Made by a program: the position numbers and the translations under genes. A DNA stretch of 64,000 nucleotides, from positions 2,904,501 through 2,968,500 of the forward strand of contig NZ_CP088296.1 of NCBI RefSeq assembly GCF_024666595.1, given 5' to 3'. The stretch is from Sphingomonas sp. J315. Lineage in GTDB: Bacteria > Pseudomonadota > Alphaproteobacteria > Sphingomonadales > Sphingomonadaceae. Each line of letters opens with the position of its first letter. Within the stretch, counting starts at the first letter, position 1. Under the pieces are notes generated by a model. It saw only the letters and a list, made by a program, of their open reading frames with translations. It ran no database searches and was not told the origin of the DNA. Positions 37,303 to 44,964 of this stretch are shown here, in pieces.

Positions 37303-38260
37303 TTGAGGTCTCCTTGTGTTGCGCGTGCGGGGAGGTCCGCTTGCGACGCGCGACCGGTCGGCACGGCGTCCAGCCCCTGCGCGAACCGAAGGCCGAAGCG
37401 ATAGCGGAGGACCGGAGCGGCGGGCGCATTTGAAGCGCGCAGCGCCCGCGAGGAGCCGCAGGATGCGGCGGGGAAATGCGTTTGTCCGCGATGGTTTCGC
37501 GCGGGGGCGGCCGTGCCAGGTCGAGCACGAACGCAGGTGGCCTTCCCGCATGCAGACACACCATGACCGTGCGCATCACTGGAACCGCCCCGACACCGGA
37601 CACGGCATGGGCCATCCATCATCCTGATCCCGCCGCGCAGCGCATGCCAATACGGTTCAGTATGTGCGCAGCCGATCCGCAACTCGCTCTGGGTGGTCGC
37701 GATCGGCCTCGGCAACCAGCCAGAGCTCGGGGTCCGACACGCCGCCCTGGCTTGCGTTGATTGCGCAGTCGGGCCGTACGCCAATCGGCAATCGGCAATC
37801 GGCAATCGAATTTTGGCGCTCGGGAGCCTGGACTCGCGACCATTGCGATCCCGCACAGCGATCGCCCCCGGCTGTGCCGGATGCGGCGCGGGTCCAGTGC
37901 GCGGGCTATCGGCAGGCGCAAAACCGCCCTCGGCGCACAAGCGAAAGGCCCGCGCAAGAGCGGGGAGTGGGCCTGCTTACGCATCTCCGTGTCGGGGTCG
38001 CGTCCTGCGAGAAATCGCGCCCGGATGGCGCGCGATCTGCGCGGTAAATTGTCGCATTGCCGCGTGCACAATAGGCCAAGTCGCGCGCGACTTATCCGCC
38101 TCAATCGGCGCTTTGCTCGACCGAACGCGCGCGCAAGGCGCTCGCCTTCTTACAAAAAATGCCGCGCGCCGCAGCCGGAACGGCGGCGGCGCGCGGCCGA
38201 TTTTTTGGGGCTATTCCCATCCTCGAAAACGGGCGGCGCAGCGCGCCGCCCGCCCATCGA
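37303..38260. other. Non-coding gap with short tandem repeats
   Basis: Nearly 1 kb with no credible gene: the overlapping long frames are arginine-rich and lack ribosome-binding sites. It contains the 7-base tandem repeat at 37782-37808. The position between DUF736 and the ParB-like gene and the repeats make it a candidate for a partition site, replication origin or promoter region of the element. Confidence 0.45.
37782..37808. repeat. Tandem heptamer (CAATCGG), 3.9 copies
   Basis: Three perfect copies of CAATCGG and a fourth lacking the last base, directly adjacent. The array resembles iterons or a ParB/regulator-binding cluster, but is too short for a firm call. It lies about 450 bases from the 3' end of the ParB-like gene. 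Confidence 0.55.
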
Positions 38261-40252
38261 TCACGCCGCGAGCGGCGGCGCGTCGTCTTCGCTATCGGGC
38301 GCGTTGCCATCGGCCTCGGCATCGTCGGGATCGGCAGTAGCGGGTGCGGGATCGACAGATGCGGACGCGCACGGCGCATCATCGTCCGACGCCGCGTCGT
38401 GCCCGGCCGCCGGGCACTCTGCCGCGTCGCCCGCGCGTCCGTTGTCCGCTTCCGAGCCGATCGCAGCCCCGGCGGGCGCGACCGCGTCGCTCGCCGCGCG
38501 GTCTGCGCGGGCGGCTTCGACCAACGCATGCGCCGCGACGCTGCCGACCCCGCCGCGCGCGGTATAGGCAGCGGGCGGGAACGCCATCCAGCGCGGCACC
38601 CAGCGCGCGACCCGCGACCGTCCGTTGCTGCCCGAGAGGCAGTCGGCGATGATCCCCTTGATTACCGCGCCCTTCTCCTTGGCATTGGCGTTTGCGATGA
38701 TCTCGCCTGCGACGTCTTCGAAGACCGCGCCGAGCAGCTGGCGGTCGCGCAGCGGCTCGAACAGCGCGGCGTCGGCCTCCCACCAGTCGGCCATGTCGAT
38801 GCCGATGGCGGCTCCCGCTGCCGCGACCGCCGCGCTGCCCGAAGCAAGGCACTCGCCCATCGCGACCGCGATCACCCGCCCGACCTGCGCATCGTCAAGG
38901 TCGCACAGCGCGAGGAACAGGCTGACCAGCCTATAGGGATCGCCATTGCCGCCGATCAGGCTAGGCTGTTCGGCATCGAACCCGAGCAGCGCCAGCACCG
39001 CGCGGCGTTCGGCATCGAACACCTGCTCGCCCCGGCAGGCTGCGACACTCTCCGCGACCGCCGCGTTGGGCGCGGTCTGCGGCTCGGGCCGCACCGTCCA
39101 GAGCGGCGAACCAACGACCAGATGCGCGACCATCAACCGCAATGCGATGCCGTGATGGTCGAGCAACGCTGCACGCACCGCCGCATGGCGATGCAGATTG
39201 ACATAGCGCTGCAGCGTCGCGGTGAGTTCGGGGCGCTGCAGCTTGGCGGGTGCATCGCTGCCGCCCGCTTCGCCGCGCCGCAGCCGCTCGGCTTCCCTGC
39301 GGGTCAGATAGCCTTCATGGAAGCGCACCTCGCCGCGCGACGACACATCGATATAGACGCGCCCGCCCTTGCGCTTGGGCGCTTTCTCATACTCCCAACT
39401 CTGGAAATGGCTGTCTGGGCCGATCACCACGGCATCGCTCCACCCCTCCTCGAGATAGGCGGCGCGGCGTGCTTCGACCGCCGCATTCTGTGCGGTCCAG
39501 AACCCGGCATTGTCGGCGAAATAGCGCTCCTCGCCGAACAGGTCGGCGACCACCGCCAGCCCGCTCGCCGCGACGTCGAACAGCGCATGTTCGACCGCGA
39601 CCGCGCCGCCCCCGAACAGCCACGATTTGAGCTGGTGGCCGGTCGGGCACCAGCTTTTGGGATCGTCGCGCAGCGCCAGCCAGTCGCGCTGCTGGCGCTT
39701 GGTCGCAAGGGTCAGATGGCGCACCGTCGCCGCGTCGATCTGCTCGCGGCGATAGAGATCGCGGATGCGCGGGAGCAGATTGCCCAGCGCGAGTATCCGC
39801 GCGACCATCAGGTCGGGAAGCCCGAAGGTCGCGGCGATGTCAGCGGGGCTGCGCCCCGCACGGATCAGCCGGGTGAACGTCTCCCAGCGCGTCACCTCGT
39901 CGGGGTCGAGCCGCGCGATATTCTCGATCAGCGAGGCCTCGACCGCATCCGCCGCGTCGCCGCCTTCGAGGATGGCGCAGGGCAGGGGATCGGGATCGGG
40001 CGGATCGGCGGGGCACGCCTCGGCGCGCTCGCGCGCGACAAGGCTTGCGGCATGGAAGCGCCGCGCGCCGCCGACGATCTCGAACATGCCGGGCTCTTCC
40101 CCGGCGCGCACGATCAGCGGCTGAAGCACGCCGCGCGCGCGGATCGTCGGCAGGATATCGCCGACATCGGGGGCCTTGCGGCCATGGCGCATATTGGCCT
40201 TGCTGACGCACAGCTTGCCGAGCGGGATAAAGTCGAGTTTCATGTTGGTCAC
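38261..40252 (-). CDS. ParB-like protein of the mobile element
   Basis: A 663-residue protein with a ParB/Srx nuclease-like N-terminus (FIPLGKLCVSKANMRHGRK, LPTIRARGVLQPLIVR, GMFEIVGGARRFHAASL, ENIARLDPDEVTRWETF) followed by a helix-turn-helix region (RSPADIAATFGLPDLMVARILALGNLLP). The C-terminal 400 residues are unlike chromosomal ParB and end in an acidic tail (EADGNAPDSEDDAPP). These long ParB-like proteins are standard in conjugative elements. No ParA is in the window. It may bind the element's DNA for stability or regulation. Confidence 0.88.
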   Translation of the reverse strand: MTNMKLDFIPLGKLCVSKANMRHGRKAPDVGDILPTIRARGVLQPLIVRAGEEPGMFEIVGGARRFHAASLVARERAEACPADPPDPDPLPCAILEGGDAADAVEASLIENIARLDPDEVTRWETFTRLIRAGRSPADIAATFGLPDLMVARILALGNLLPRIRDLYRREQIDAATVRHLTLATKRQQRDWLALRDDPKSWCPTGHQLKSWLFGGGAVAVEHALFDVAASGLAVVADLFGEERYFADNAGFWTAQNAAVEARRAAYLEEGWSDAVVIGPDSHFQSWEYEKAPKRKGGRVYIDVSSRGEVRFHEGYLTRREAERLRRGEAGGSDAPAKLQRPELTATLQRYVNLHRHAAVRAALLDHHGIALRLMVAHLVVGSPLWTVRPEPQTAPNAAVAESVAACRGEQVFDAERRAVLALLGFDAEQPSLIGGNGDPYRLVSLFLALCDLDDAQVGRVIAVAMGECLASGSAAVAAAGAAIGIDMADWWEADAALFEPLRDRQLLGAVFEDVAGEIIANANAKEKGAVIKGIIADCLSGSNGRSRVARWVPRWMAFPPAAYTARGGVGSVAAHALVEAARADRAASDAVAPAGAAIGSEADNGRAGDAAECPAAGHDAASDDDAPCASASVDPAPATADPDDAEADGNAPDSEDDAPPLAA

Positions 40253-40273
40253 TCCGTTGGTGTGTCGGTTCCG

Positions 40274-40774
40274 TCATGCTGTGGAAGGTGCGGCGGGACC
40301 GGCTCGGATGCGGCGGAACGCGCCGCGCGTCGGGAACCCATCAAAACAGTAGTTTGATGGGCCCCTCAGCCGTCCCCCCTTGGGGGACGGAAGCCCGTGA
40401 AGATGCTCGGCGGCGCGGGTCGCAAGCACGCGCTCCGCGAGCAGGATCGACCCTGCGATCCGCGCGGTCTCGGCCCAGAGCGAGAGCGGGATCGCGGTGT
40501 CGAACGCGATGTCGCGTTCGATCGACAGCCCGAAGGGCAGCCGCAGCCGCTCGATCTCGCCGAGGCTGAAACTGCCAAGCTCGGGGCAGCCAAAGCCAAG
40601 ATCGGCCAGCCCGAACAGCGTGTCGCCATCCGCTCCGAGTTCGGTGGCGAGCCAAGTCGCGGGGCCGAGCGGGTTGAAAAATTTGACCAGCGGGGCGGGG
40701 TCATGGCCGGGCGCGTCGGCGCGCGCGGCATTGCGGGCGAGCGCTTCGCGAAGCGCAGGGGTGAGCAGGGTCAT
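40274..40774 (-). CDS. DUF2958 family protein
   Basis: A 166-residue DUF2958 protein starting MTLLTPALREALARNA; PAPLVKFFNPLGPATWLATELGADGDTLFGLADLGFGCPELGSFSL and ERDIAFDTAIPLSLW are the family core. The C-terminal 40 residues (PKGGRLRGPSNYCFDGFPT) look like read-through beyond the domain. Its start overlaps the stop of the preceding 95-residue protein (ATGA). A common cargo of mobile elements, of unknown activity. Confidence 0.88.
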   Translation of the reverse strand: MTLLTPALREALARNAARADAPGHDPAPLVKFFNPLGPATWLATELGADGDTLFGLADLGFGCPELGSFSLGEIERLRLPFGLSIERDIAFDTAIPLSLWAETARIAGSILLAERVLATRAAEHLHGLPSPKGGRLRGPSNYCFDGFPTRGAFRRIRAGPAAPSTA

Positions 40775-41058
40775 TGGCCGGGTTCCTTGTCGGGAGTGGA
40801 GGAGGAGGGCGCTGCCGCGCGCGGTGGCGCGGGCGCGAACAGGTCGAGCTGATCGCGCGCGGCGAGGTCGAACAGGCCGAAGTCGCACGCGCGTTGCGGA
40901 CGGGTGGGGCCGAGCGGCTGCGCCGCGCGCCACGCCAGCCGGTCGAACATGCGGATCGGCGCGACCCCGGGGACGAGGCTCTGTTCGCCGATCGGCGTCG
41001 CCTCGCTCTCAAAGTCGGGGCGCGGGGCCGGGGCAGAGGCGGGGCCGGGGACGCTCAT
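40771..41058 (-). CDS. Small proline-rich hypothetical protein (95 aa)
   Basis: A 95-residue protein with MSVPGPASAPAPRPDFESE at the start and RACDFGLFDLAARDQLDLFAPAPP in the middle. It is fully packed between ArdC-like and DUF2958 genes, with four-base overlaps on both sides, strong support for real coding. No domain is recognised; the low-complexity ends suggest a disordered linker-type protein. Confidence 0.6.
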   Translation of the reverse strand: MSVPGPASAPAPRPDFESEATPIGEQSLVPGVAPIRMFDRLAWRAAQPLGPTRPQRACDFGLFDLAARDQLDLFAPAPPRAAAPSSSTPDKEPGQ

Positions 41059-42170
41059 GCCGCCACCCCGCATTGCTTGCCCTGCGCGTCGGCGTGGCGG
41101 GCGAGCAGCCAGTCGGCGGCCTTGCTCGCCGCGCTTGCCGCCTTGAAGATTGCGCGCCCGCGCTGCGCGCCGGGGCCGCGCATGGCGGGATCGTCGCTCA
41201 GATCGTCGCGCAACACGTCGAGCCAGTGGGCGAGATAATCGGCATGGCGCACGGTCGGCGCGATGCCGAGCGCGGCGCACAGAAACGCCGACCCCATTTC
41301 GGCGACCAGTTCCTCGCGCGCATAGGGCTTGCTGCCGAACGCCCCGCTCTGGTCGCGGTCGAGCCGTGCGGGGTGGCCGGTGGCGTGGGTCAGTTCGTGA
41401 AGGCAGGTCCGGTAAAAATCGAGCGGCTCGAAGAACGCGCCGGGCGGCGGCAGCTGCACATGGTCGAGCGCCGGGGCGTAATAGGCGGCGTTGCCGCCGA
41501 TCCGCACCGCGACCCCGCTCGCCGCGATCAGCGCCCGTGCCTGTGGCACCAGTTCATGCGCCGGGAGGGGGTGGGGATCGCGCGGCAACCCCTCAAGCCC
41601 GTCGCACTGGGCGACGTTGAACAGGGTGTAGCGGCGCAGGAACGGAATGGCGCGTTGCGCCCCGTCCTGCGCACCCCCCTCGGCAGAATCGCGCTGCCGG
41701 TCGCTGGCGTCCTCGCCGCGCGCGCGGCCTTCGCTTTCCGCGCTGCCGCTCCTGTCATCGCCCGGCGTGAAGCGCCCGGCAAACACCACGGTGGTTCCGC
41801 GCTCGCCTTTGCGCACGCTTCCACCTGCGGCCTGTGCCTGTGCAAAGGTCAGCCAGCGCTGCGAGGACCAGTTCCCCGCGATTACCGCGCTCCACAGGAT
41901 CAGTATATTGATCCCGCTATAGGGGCGGCGGGTCACGGCATTGCACGGCAACCCTGCCTCGGGCGCGCCGACCTTGCCCCATGGCTGCACCCATGGCACC
42001 CGCCCGGCCTCGAGTTCGCCGATGATCCGCCGGGTGACCTCCTCATAGAGATCGGCGCGGCCCGCGCGTGCGCCATCCGTGCGCCTCTGCGTGCCACGCC
42101 CGCGCGCGGCGCAGCCCGCGCCGCGTGGACCCGGTTTGTCGGAACGATTGCGGCTCTTTCCCATGACCAT
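41055..42170 (-). CDS. ArdC-like antirestriction protein with zinc metalloprotease domain
   Basis: A protein of about 371 residues from ATG 42170 (GAGGAG just upstream; ATG 42164 equally possible). The N-terminal ssDNA-binding ArdC domain has LYEEVTRRIIGELEAGRVPWVQPW, PYSGINILILW and SQRWLTFAQAQAAGGSVRKGERGTTVVF. The C-terminal zincin part has FYRTCLHELTHATGHPARLDRD with the HExxH zinc site and the EELVAEMGSAFLCAALGI third-ligand region. ArdC proteins protect incoming single-stranded DNA during conjugation. First gene of the leftward block ending at DUF2958 or ParB. Confidence 0.9.
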   Translation of the reverse strand: MVMGKSRNRSDKPGPRGAGCAARGRGTQRRTDGARAGRADLYEEVTRRIIGELEAGRVPWVQPWGKVGAPEAGLPCNAVTRRPYSGINILILWSAVIAGNWSSQRWLTFAQAQAAGGSVRKGERGTTVVFAGRFTPGDDRSGSAESEGRARGEDASDRQRDSAEGGAQDGAQRAIPFLRRYTLFNVAQCDGLEGLPRDPHPLPAHELVPQARALIAASGVAVRIGGNAAYYAPALDHVQLPPPGAFFEPLDFYRTCLHELTHATGHPARLDRDQSGAFGSKPYAREELVAEMGSAFLCAALGIAPTVRHADYLAHWLDVLRDDLSDDPAMRGPGAQRGRAIFKAASAASKAADWLLARHADAQGKQCGVAA

Positions 42171-43390
42171 TCTCCTCACCCGCCCAAAACCCATGACCCT
42201 CCCCGGCAAGCGGGGGTGGGCGGCGAGATGCGACGAAGGGACCCGGCTCAAGCGGGCGGCGGCACCGCCCGGGCCCCCCGGCGCGCGGCACGCGCGACGG
42301 GGTGGGCATCAGGGCGCAGCGCAGCGGAGCACCCCGCAGCGTCAGCGCAGGGGTTGCCGCCGCCCGCGACGGGTCCAGAAGGAAGCGCCGATCACCCGCG
42401 CTTGCCCGGGAGCGGTCACCAGCAACGCCGCCGCGCAAGCGGCGTCGATACGGGGAGACGGCATCAGCCGGCTCCCCAGCGCCATGCGATCGTCACCGAC
42501 AGGCCGAGACCGCTTGCGGGCTCGGCAGAGCCGGGCAATGCCCGGCGGCGTAGAGCGCGGTCGCCCGAACGGCGAAAAGCGGCGCAACAAAAGACGCACT
42601 CTTGCGAGCGGCATGGCGCGGCGGCGTGCGCGCGGGACCAAGGGGGCCAGCCGCCGCCGCGCCCCCGCCAGGCGAGCCAAGTGTGCCACGCGGGCAGATC
42701 AAGGACGTGCGAACCCTGAGGGCATGGCCCGTCCATGTCCCTCAGTGTGCGCTCCGCTCCCCGCGTTCCATCAAGCCGCAGCCCGGGCAAGGCGCCCGAC
42801 CCCGATCAGATTGATTGTGAAAACGGAGACTTCACGCAGCGCGCGCGATGGGCTGGGAATGCGATCCAGAAGACGCGATAACTCAAAGGCACCAGCTCGA
42901 TTTACCCTGCAGATCGTCAAGTCTGAGAATTTGCGGGGTAAGCGTTGAATTTTAGCCATTACCCCCGCACATGGTCGGCCAGGCATCTCGCCGACCTGTT
43001 CATCAGTCACGCCCCTCATCGGCACGCAACGCACGCGCGAAGTGGCCGGATTGGCGTGAATTATATCCAAAATGGATCAATGCCCGCCCGGCCCGATCAC
43101 AATCCCGGCTATGCTTGAACCAGCGCAATCCCTTGCTAAGACTTGCGTTGCATCCGGTTTGGCCGCGGTGCCGGGGCGTGAGAACCCCGCTTGTGAAGCA
43201 GCACCTGCCCTGGCTATTTGCCGGGTGGCCGACGTGCATGTCCAAGTCCTTCGGGGCCAAAGACGTCGGCGCGTGACTCAAGCACGTTCTCAACACCCGG
43301 CTTTCCGCGCCGACCTCTGGCGCGGGAGTTGGGCATGGCAATTAACAGGCAGGAAAAGGGCCCCAACCGGCCCGGCAGGCGCGGCGCGCC
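42171..43390. other. Long gap between mobilisation genes and lasso cluster
   Basis: About 1.2 kb without a firm gene. One leftward frame, 42771-42959, encodes 62 residues starting MAKIQRLPRKFSDLT and is less arginine-rich than its surroundings; it may be a real small protein or a gene fragment. Three related short sequences, TTTACCCTGCA (42901), TGCGGGGTAA (42932) and TTACCCCCGCA (42959), form inverted pairs there. The region probably holds the promoter of the FecI-like sigma gene near its right end. Confidence 0.4.
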
Positions 43391-43966
43391 ATGACCTTCG
43401 AGCCTGCCAGCGACGCCCGCCTGCGTGCGGACGACCCACTCCCGCCCGAGGACCGCGCTGGCACCAGCTTCACGCTGTGCACCGATCCCCCCGATGGCGA
43501 TACGCTCTATCGCAGTGAGGCACCCCGGCTTGCGCGCTATTTCAGACGGCGCTCGCCGCTCGACGAGGTCGCGGACCTCGTCCAGGAGAGCTTCAGGCGG
43601 CTGCTCGGGGTCACGAGCAATGTCGATCACCCGCAATCCTATTTGAGCCGGATCGCGTCCAACCTCGTGCGCGACCGTGCCGCCACCAGCGCGCGGCACC
43701 ATGAGGCTGCGCAACTCCCCTTCGACGATGACGCTGTCGCCGGTCCCGACCCGCATCGTCAGCTCGAGGCGCGAGACGCGGTCGCGCGGTTGGAAGCGGC
43801 GCTCGCGACGCTTAAACCCAAGACGCGGGACATCTTCCTGATGCACCGACTCGAAGGGCTGAGCTATGCGCAGATTGCGGACGCGATGGATATGAGCGTG
43901 AAGGGCGTCGAAAAGCAGATTGCCAAGGCGCTGGTCGTGCTGCGTCGCCGGGTCGGACCGCTTTGA
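43391..43966 (+). CDS. FecI-like ECF sigma factor
   Basis: A 191-residue sigma factor. Region 2: YRSEAPRLARYFRRRSPLDEVADLVQESFRRLLGV; region 4: AALATLKPKTRDIFLMHRLEGLSYAQIADAMDMSVKGVEKQIAKALVVLRRRV. It is first of the rightward operon sigma-FecR-TonB receptor-isopeptidase. By analogy with FecI it is released when the cognate receptor binds its ligand, here presumably the lasso peptide, and then turns on this operon. Confidence 0.92.
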   Translation: MTFEPASDARLRADDPLPPEDRAGTSFTLCTDPPDGDTLYRSEAPRLARYFRRRSPLDEVADLVQESFRRLLGVTSNVDHPQSYLSRIASNLVRDRAATSARHHEAAQLPFDDDAVAGPDPHRQLEARDAVARLEAALATLKPKTRDIFLMHRLEGLSYAQIADAMDMSVKGVEKQIAKALVVLRRRVGPL

Positions 43967-44886
43967 GCCAGGACCGAATCGATAGAGAAGCGGCCGACTG
44001 GTTCGCGCGGCTGCGCGCGGAGCGCGACGCCGGGACCCGTGACCGCGAGCGCGCGGCGTTCGAGGCGTGGCGCGCCGCCGACCCACGCCATGCCGAGGCC
44101 TATGACCAGACCGAAAAACTCTGGACCGCTGCAGCCGGACTGCGCCGCCGCGCACCTGCGCCACGCCAGCCGACCGGCTGGGGATGGCCGGCGCTTGCCG
44201 CCGCCTCGCTCGCCATCGTGTTCGCGGTCGGGCTCCTTCTGTGGCAGCCAGCGCGACAAGCCCCGACCCAACTGATCGCGTTCGAGGCGAGCGAGGCGCG
44301 CGCACAGCAGCTTGCCGATGGCAGCACCGTGCTGCTCGCCCCCGGCGCGATCATCGACCCAGCCTTCACCGCTGCGACGCGTACCCTCAGGCTGGTCCAG
44401 GGCGGGGCGCGGTTCATCGTCGCGCATGATCCCGCGCGCCCGTTCGTCGTCGAGGCGGACGGCACCAAGGTCCGCGCACTCGGGACGGTGTTCGATGTTC
44501 GCACCGGCGGCACGGCGCCGATCGTCGCGCTGATCGACGGACGGATCGAAGTGCGACGCGGCACCGCCGCGCCGGTAACCTTGGCCAAGGGCGAAGCCAT
44601 CGACGCCGAGGGAGCCCGGGCACAGGCGCAAATTCCCGAGCGCTGGGTCCCCGCACGCATCACGGTCGAGGGCATGCCGCTGCGCGAGGTGATTGCACTC
44701 GCCAATCGTAGCCAGTCCCGCAAGATCGATCTTGCCGACCCCGCACTCGGCACCCGCACCGTCACCGGGAGCTTTGCGCTCGACGATCTCGATTCGCTCG
44801 CACGCAAGCTCGCCGCCGCGCTCGACCTTTCGCTTGAGCGGCGCGGCGACCGGCTGGTCCTCGGTCCGCACCGCCCGCAAAAATAA
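43963..44886 (+). CDS. FecR-like transmembrane sigma regulator
   Basis: A 307-residue protein beginning at TTG inside the sigma-gene stop. An N-terminal cytoplasmic domain (EAADWFARLRAERDAGTRDRERAAFEAWRAADPRHAEAYDQTEKLW, the DUF4880 signature), one membrane helix near residues 75-92, the periplasmic FecR domain (LADGSTVLLAPGAIIDPAF, QGGARFIVAHDPARPFVVEADGTKVRALGTVFDVR), and a C-terminal secretin/TonB-like segment touching the receptor. It couples receptor state to the sigma factor. Confidence 0.92.
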   Translation: MSQDRIDREAADWFARLRAERDAGTRDRERAAFEAWRAADPRHAEAYDQTEKLWTAAAGLRRRAPAPRQPTGWGWPALAAASLAIVFAVGLLLWQPARQAPTQLIAFEASEARAQQLADGSTVLLAPGAIIDPAFTAATRTLRLVQGGARFIVAHDPARPFVVEADGTKVRALGTVFDVRTGGTAPIVALIDGRIEVRRGTAAPVTLAKGEAIDAEGARAQAQIPERWVPARITVEGMPLREVIALANRSQSRKIDLADPALGTRTVTGSFALDDLDSLARKLAAALDLSLERRGDRLVLGPHRPQK

Positions 44887-44964
44887 AAAGGGGGGATTAG
44901 GCCGCCCCGCCGTCAAGCCCCGTCGCAAGGAACCCGGATCAACGGGTCTGCGAGGGGAGACACG

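Noticed and set aside
38159..40357. 730-codon open frame on the + strand opposite the ParB-like gene
   Set aside because: It mirrors the ParB-like frame codon for codon, is rich in Arg and Ala, and lacks any domain.
42171..43390. A second lasso precursor or a cargo-insertion site in the gap left of the sigma gene
   Set aside because: No short frame here has the leader end ETK/ETR followed by Gly, and I found no flanking direct repeat.
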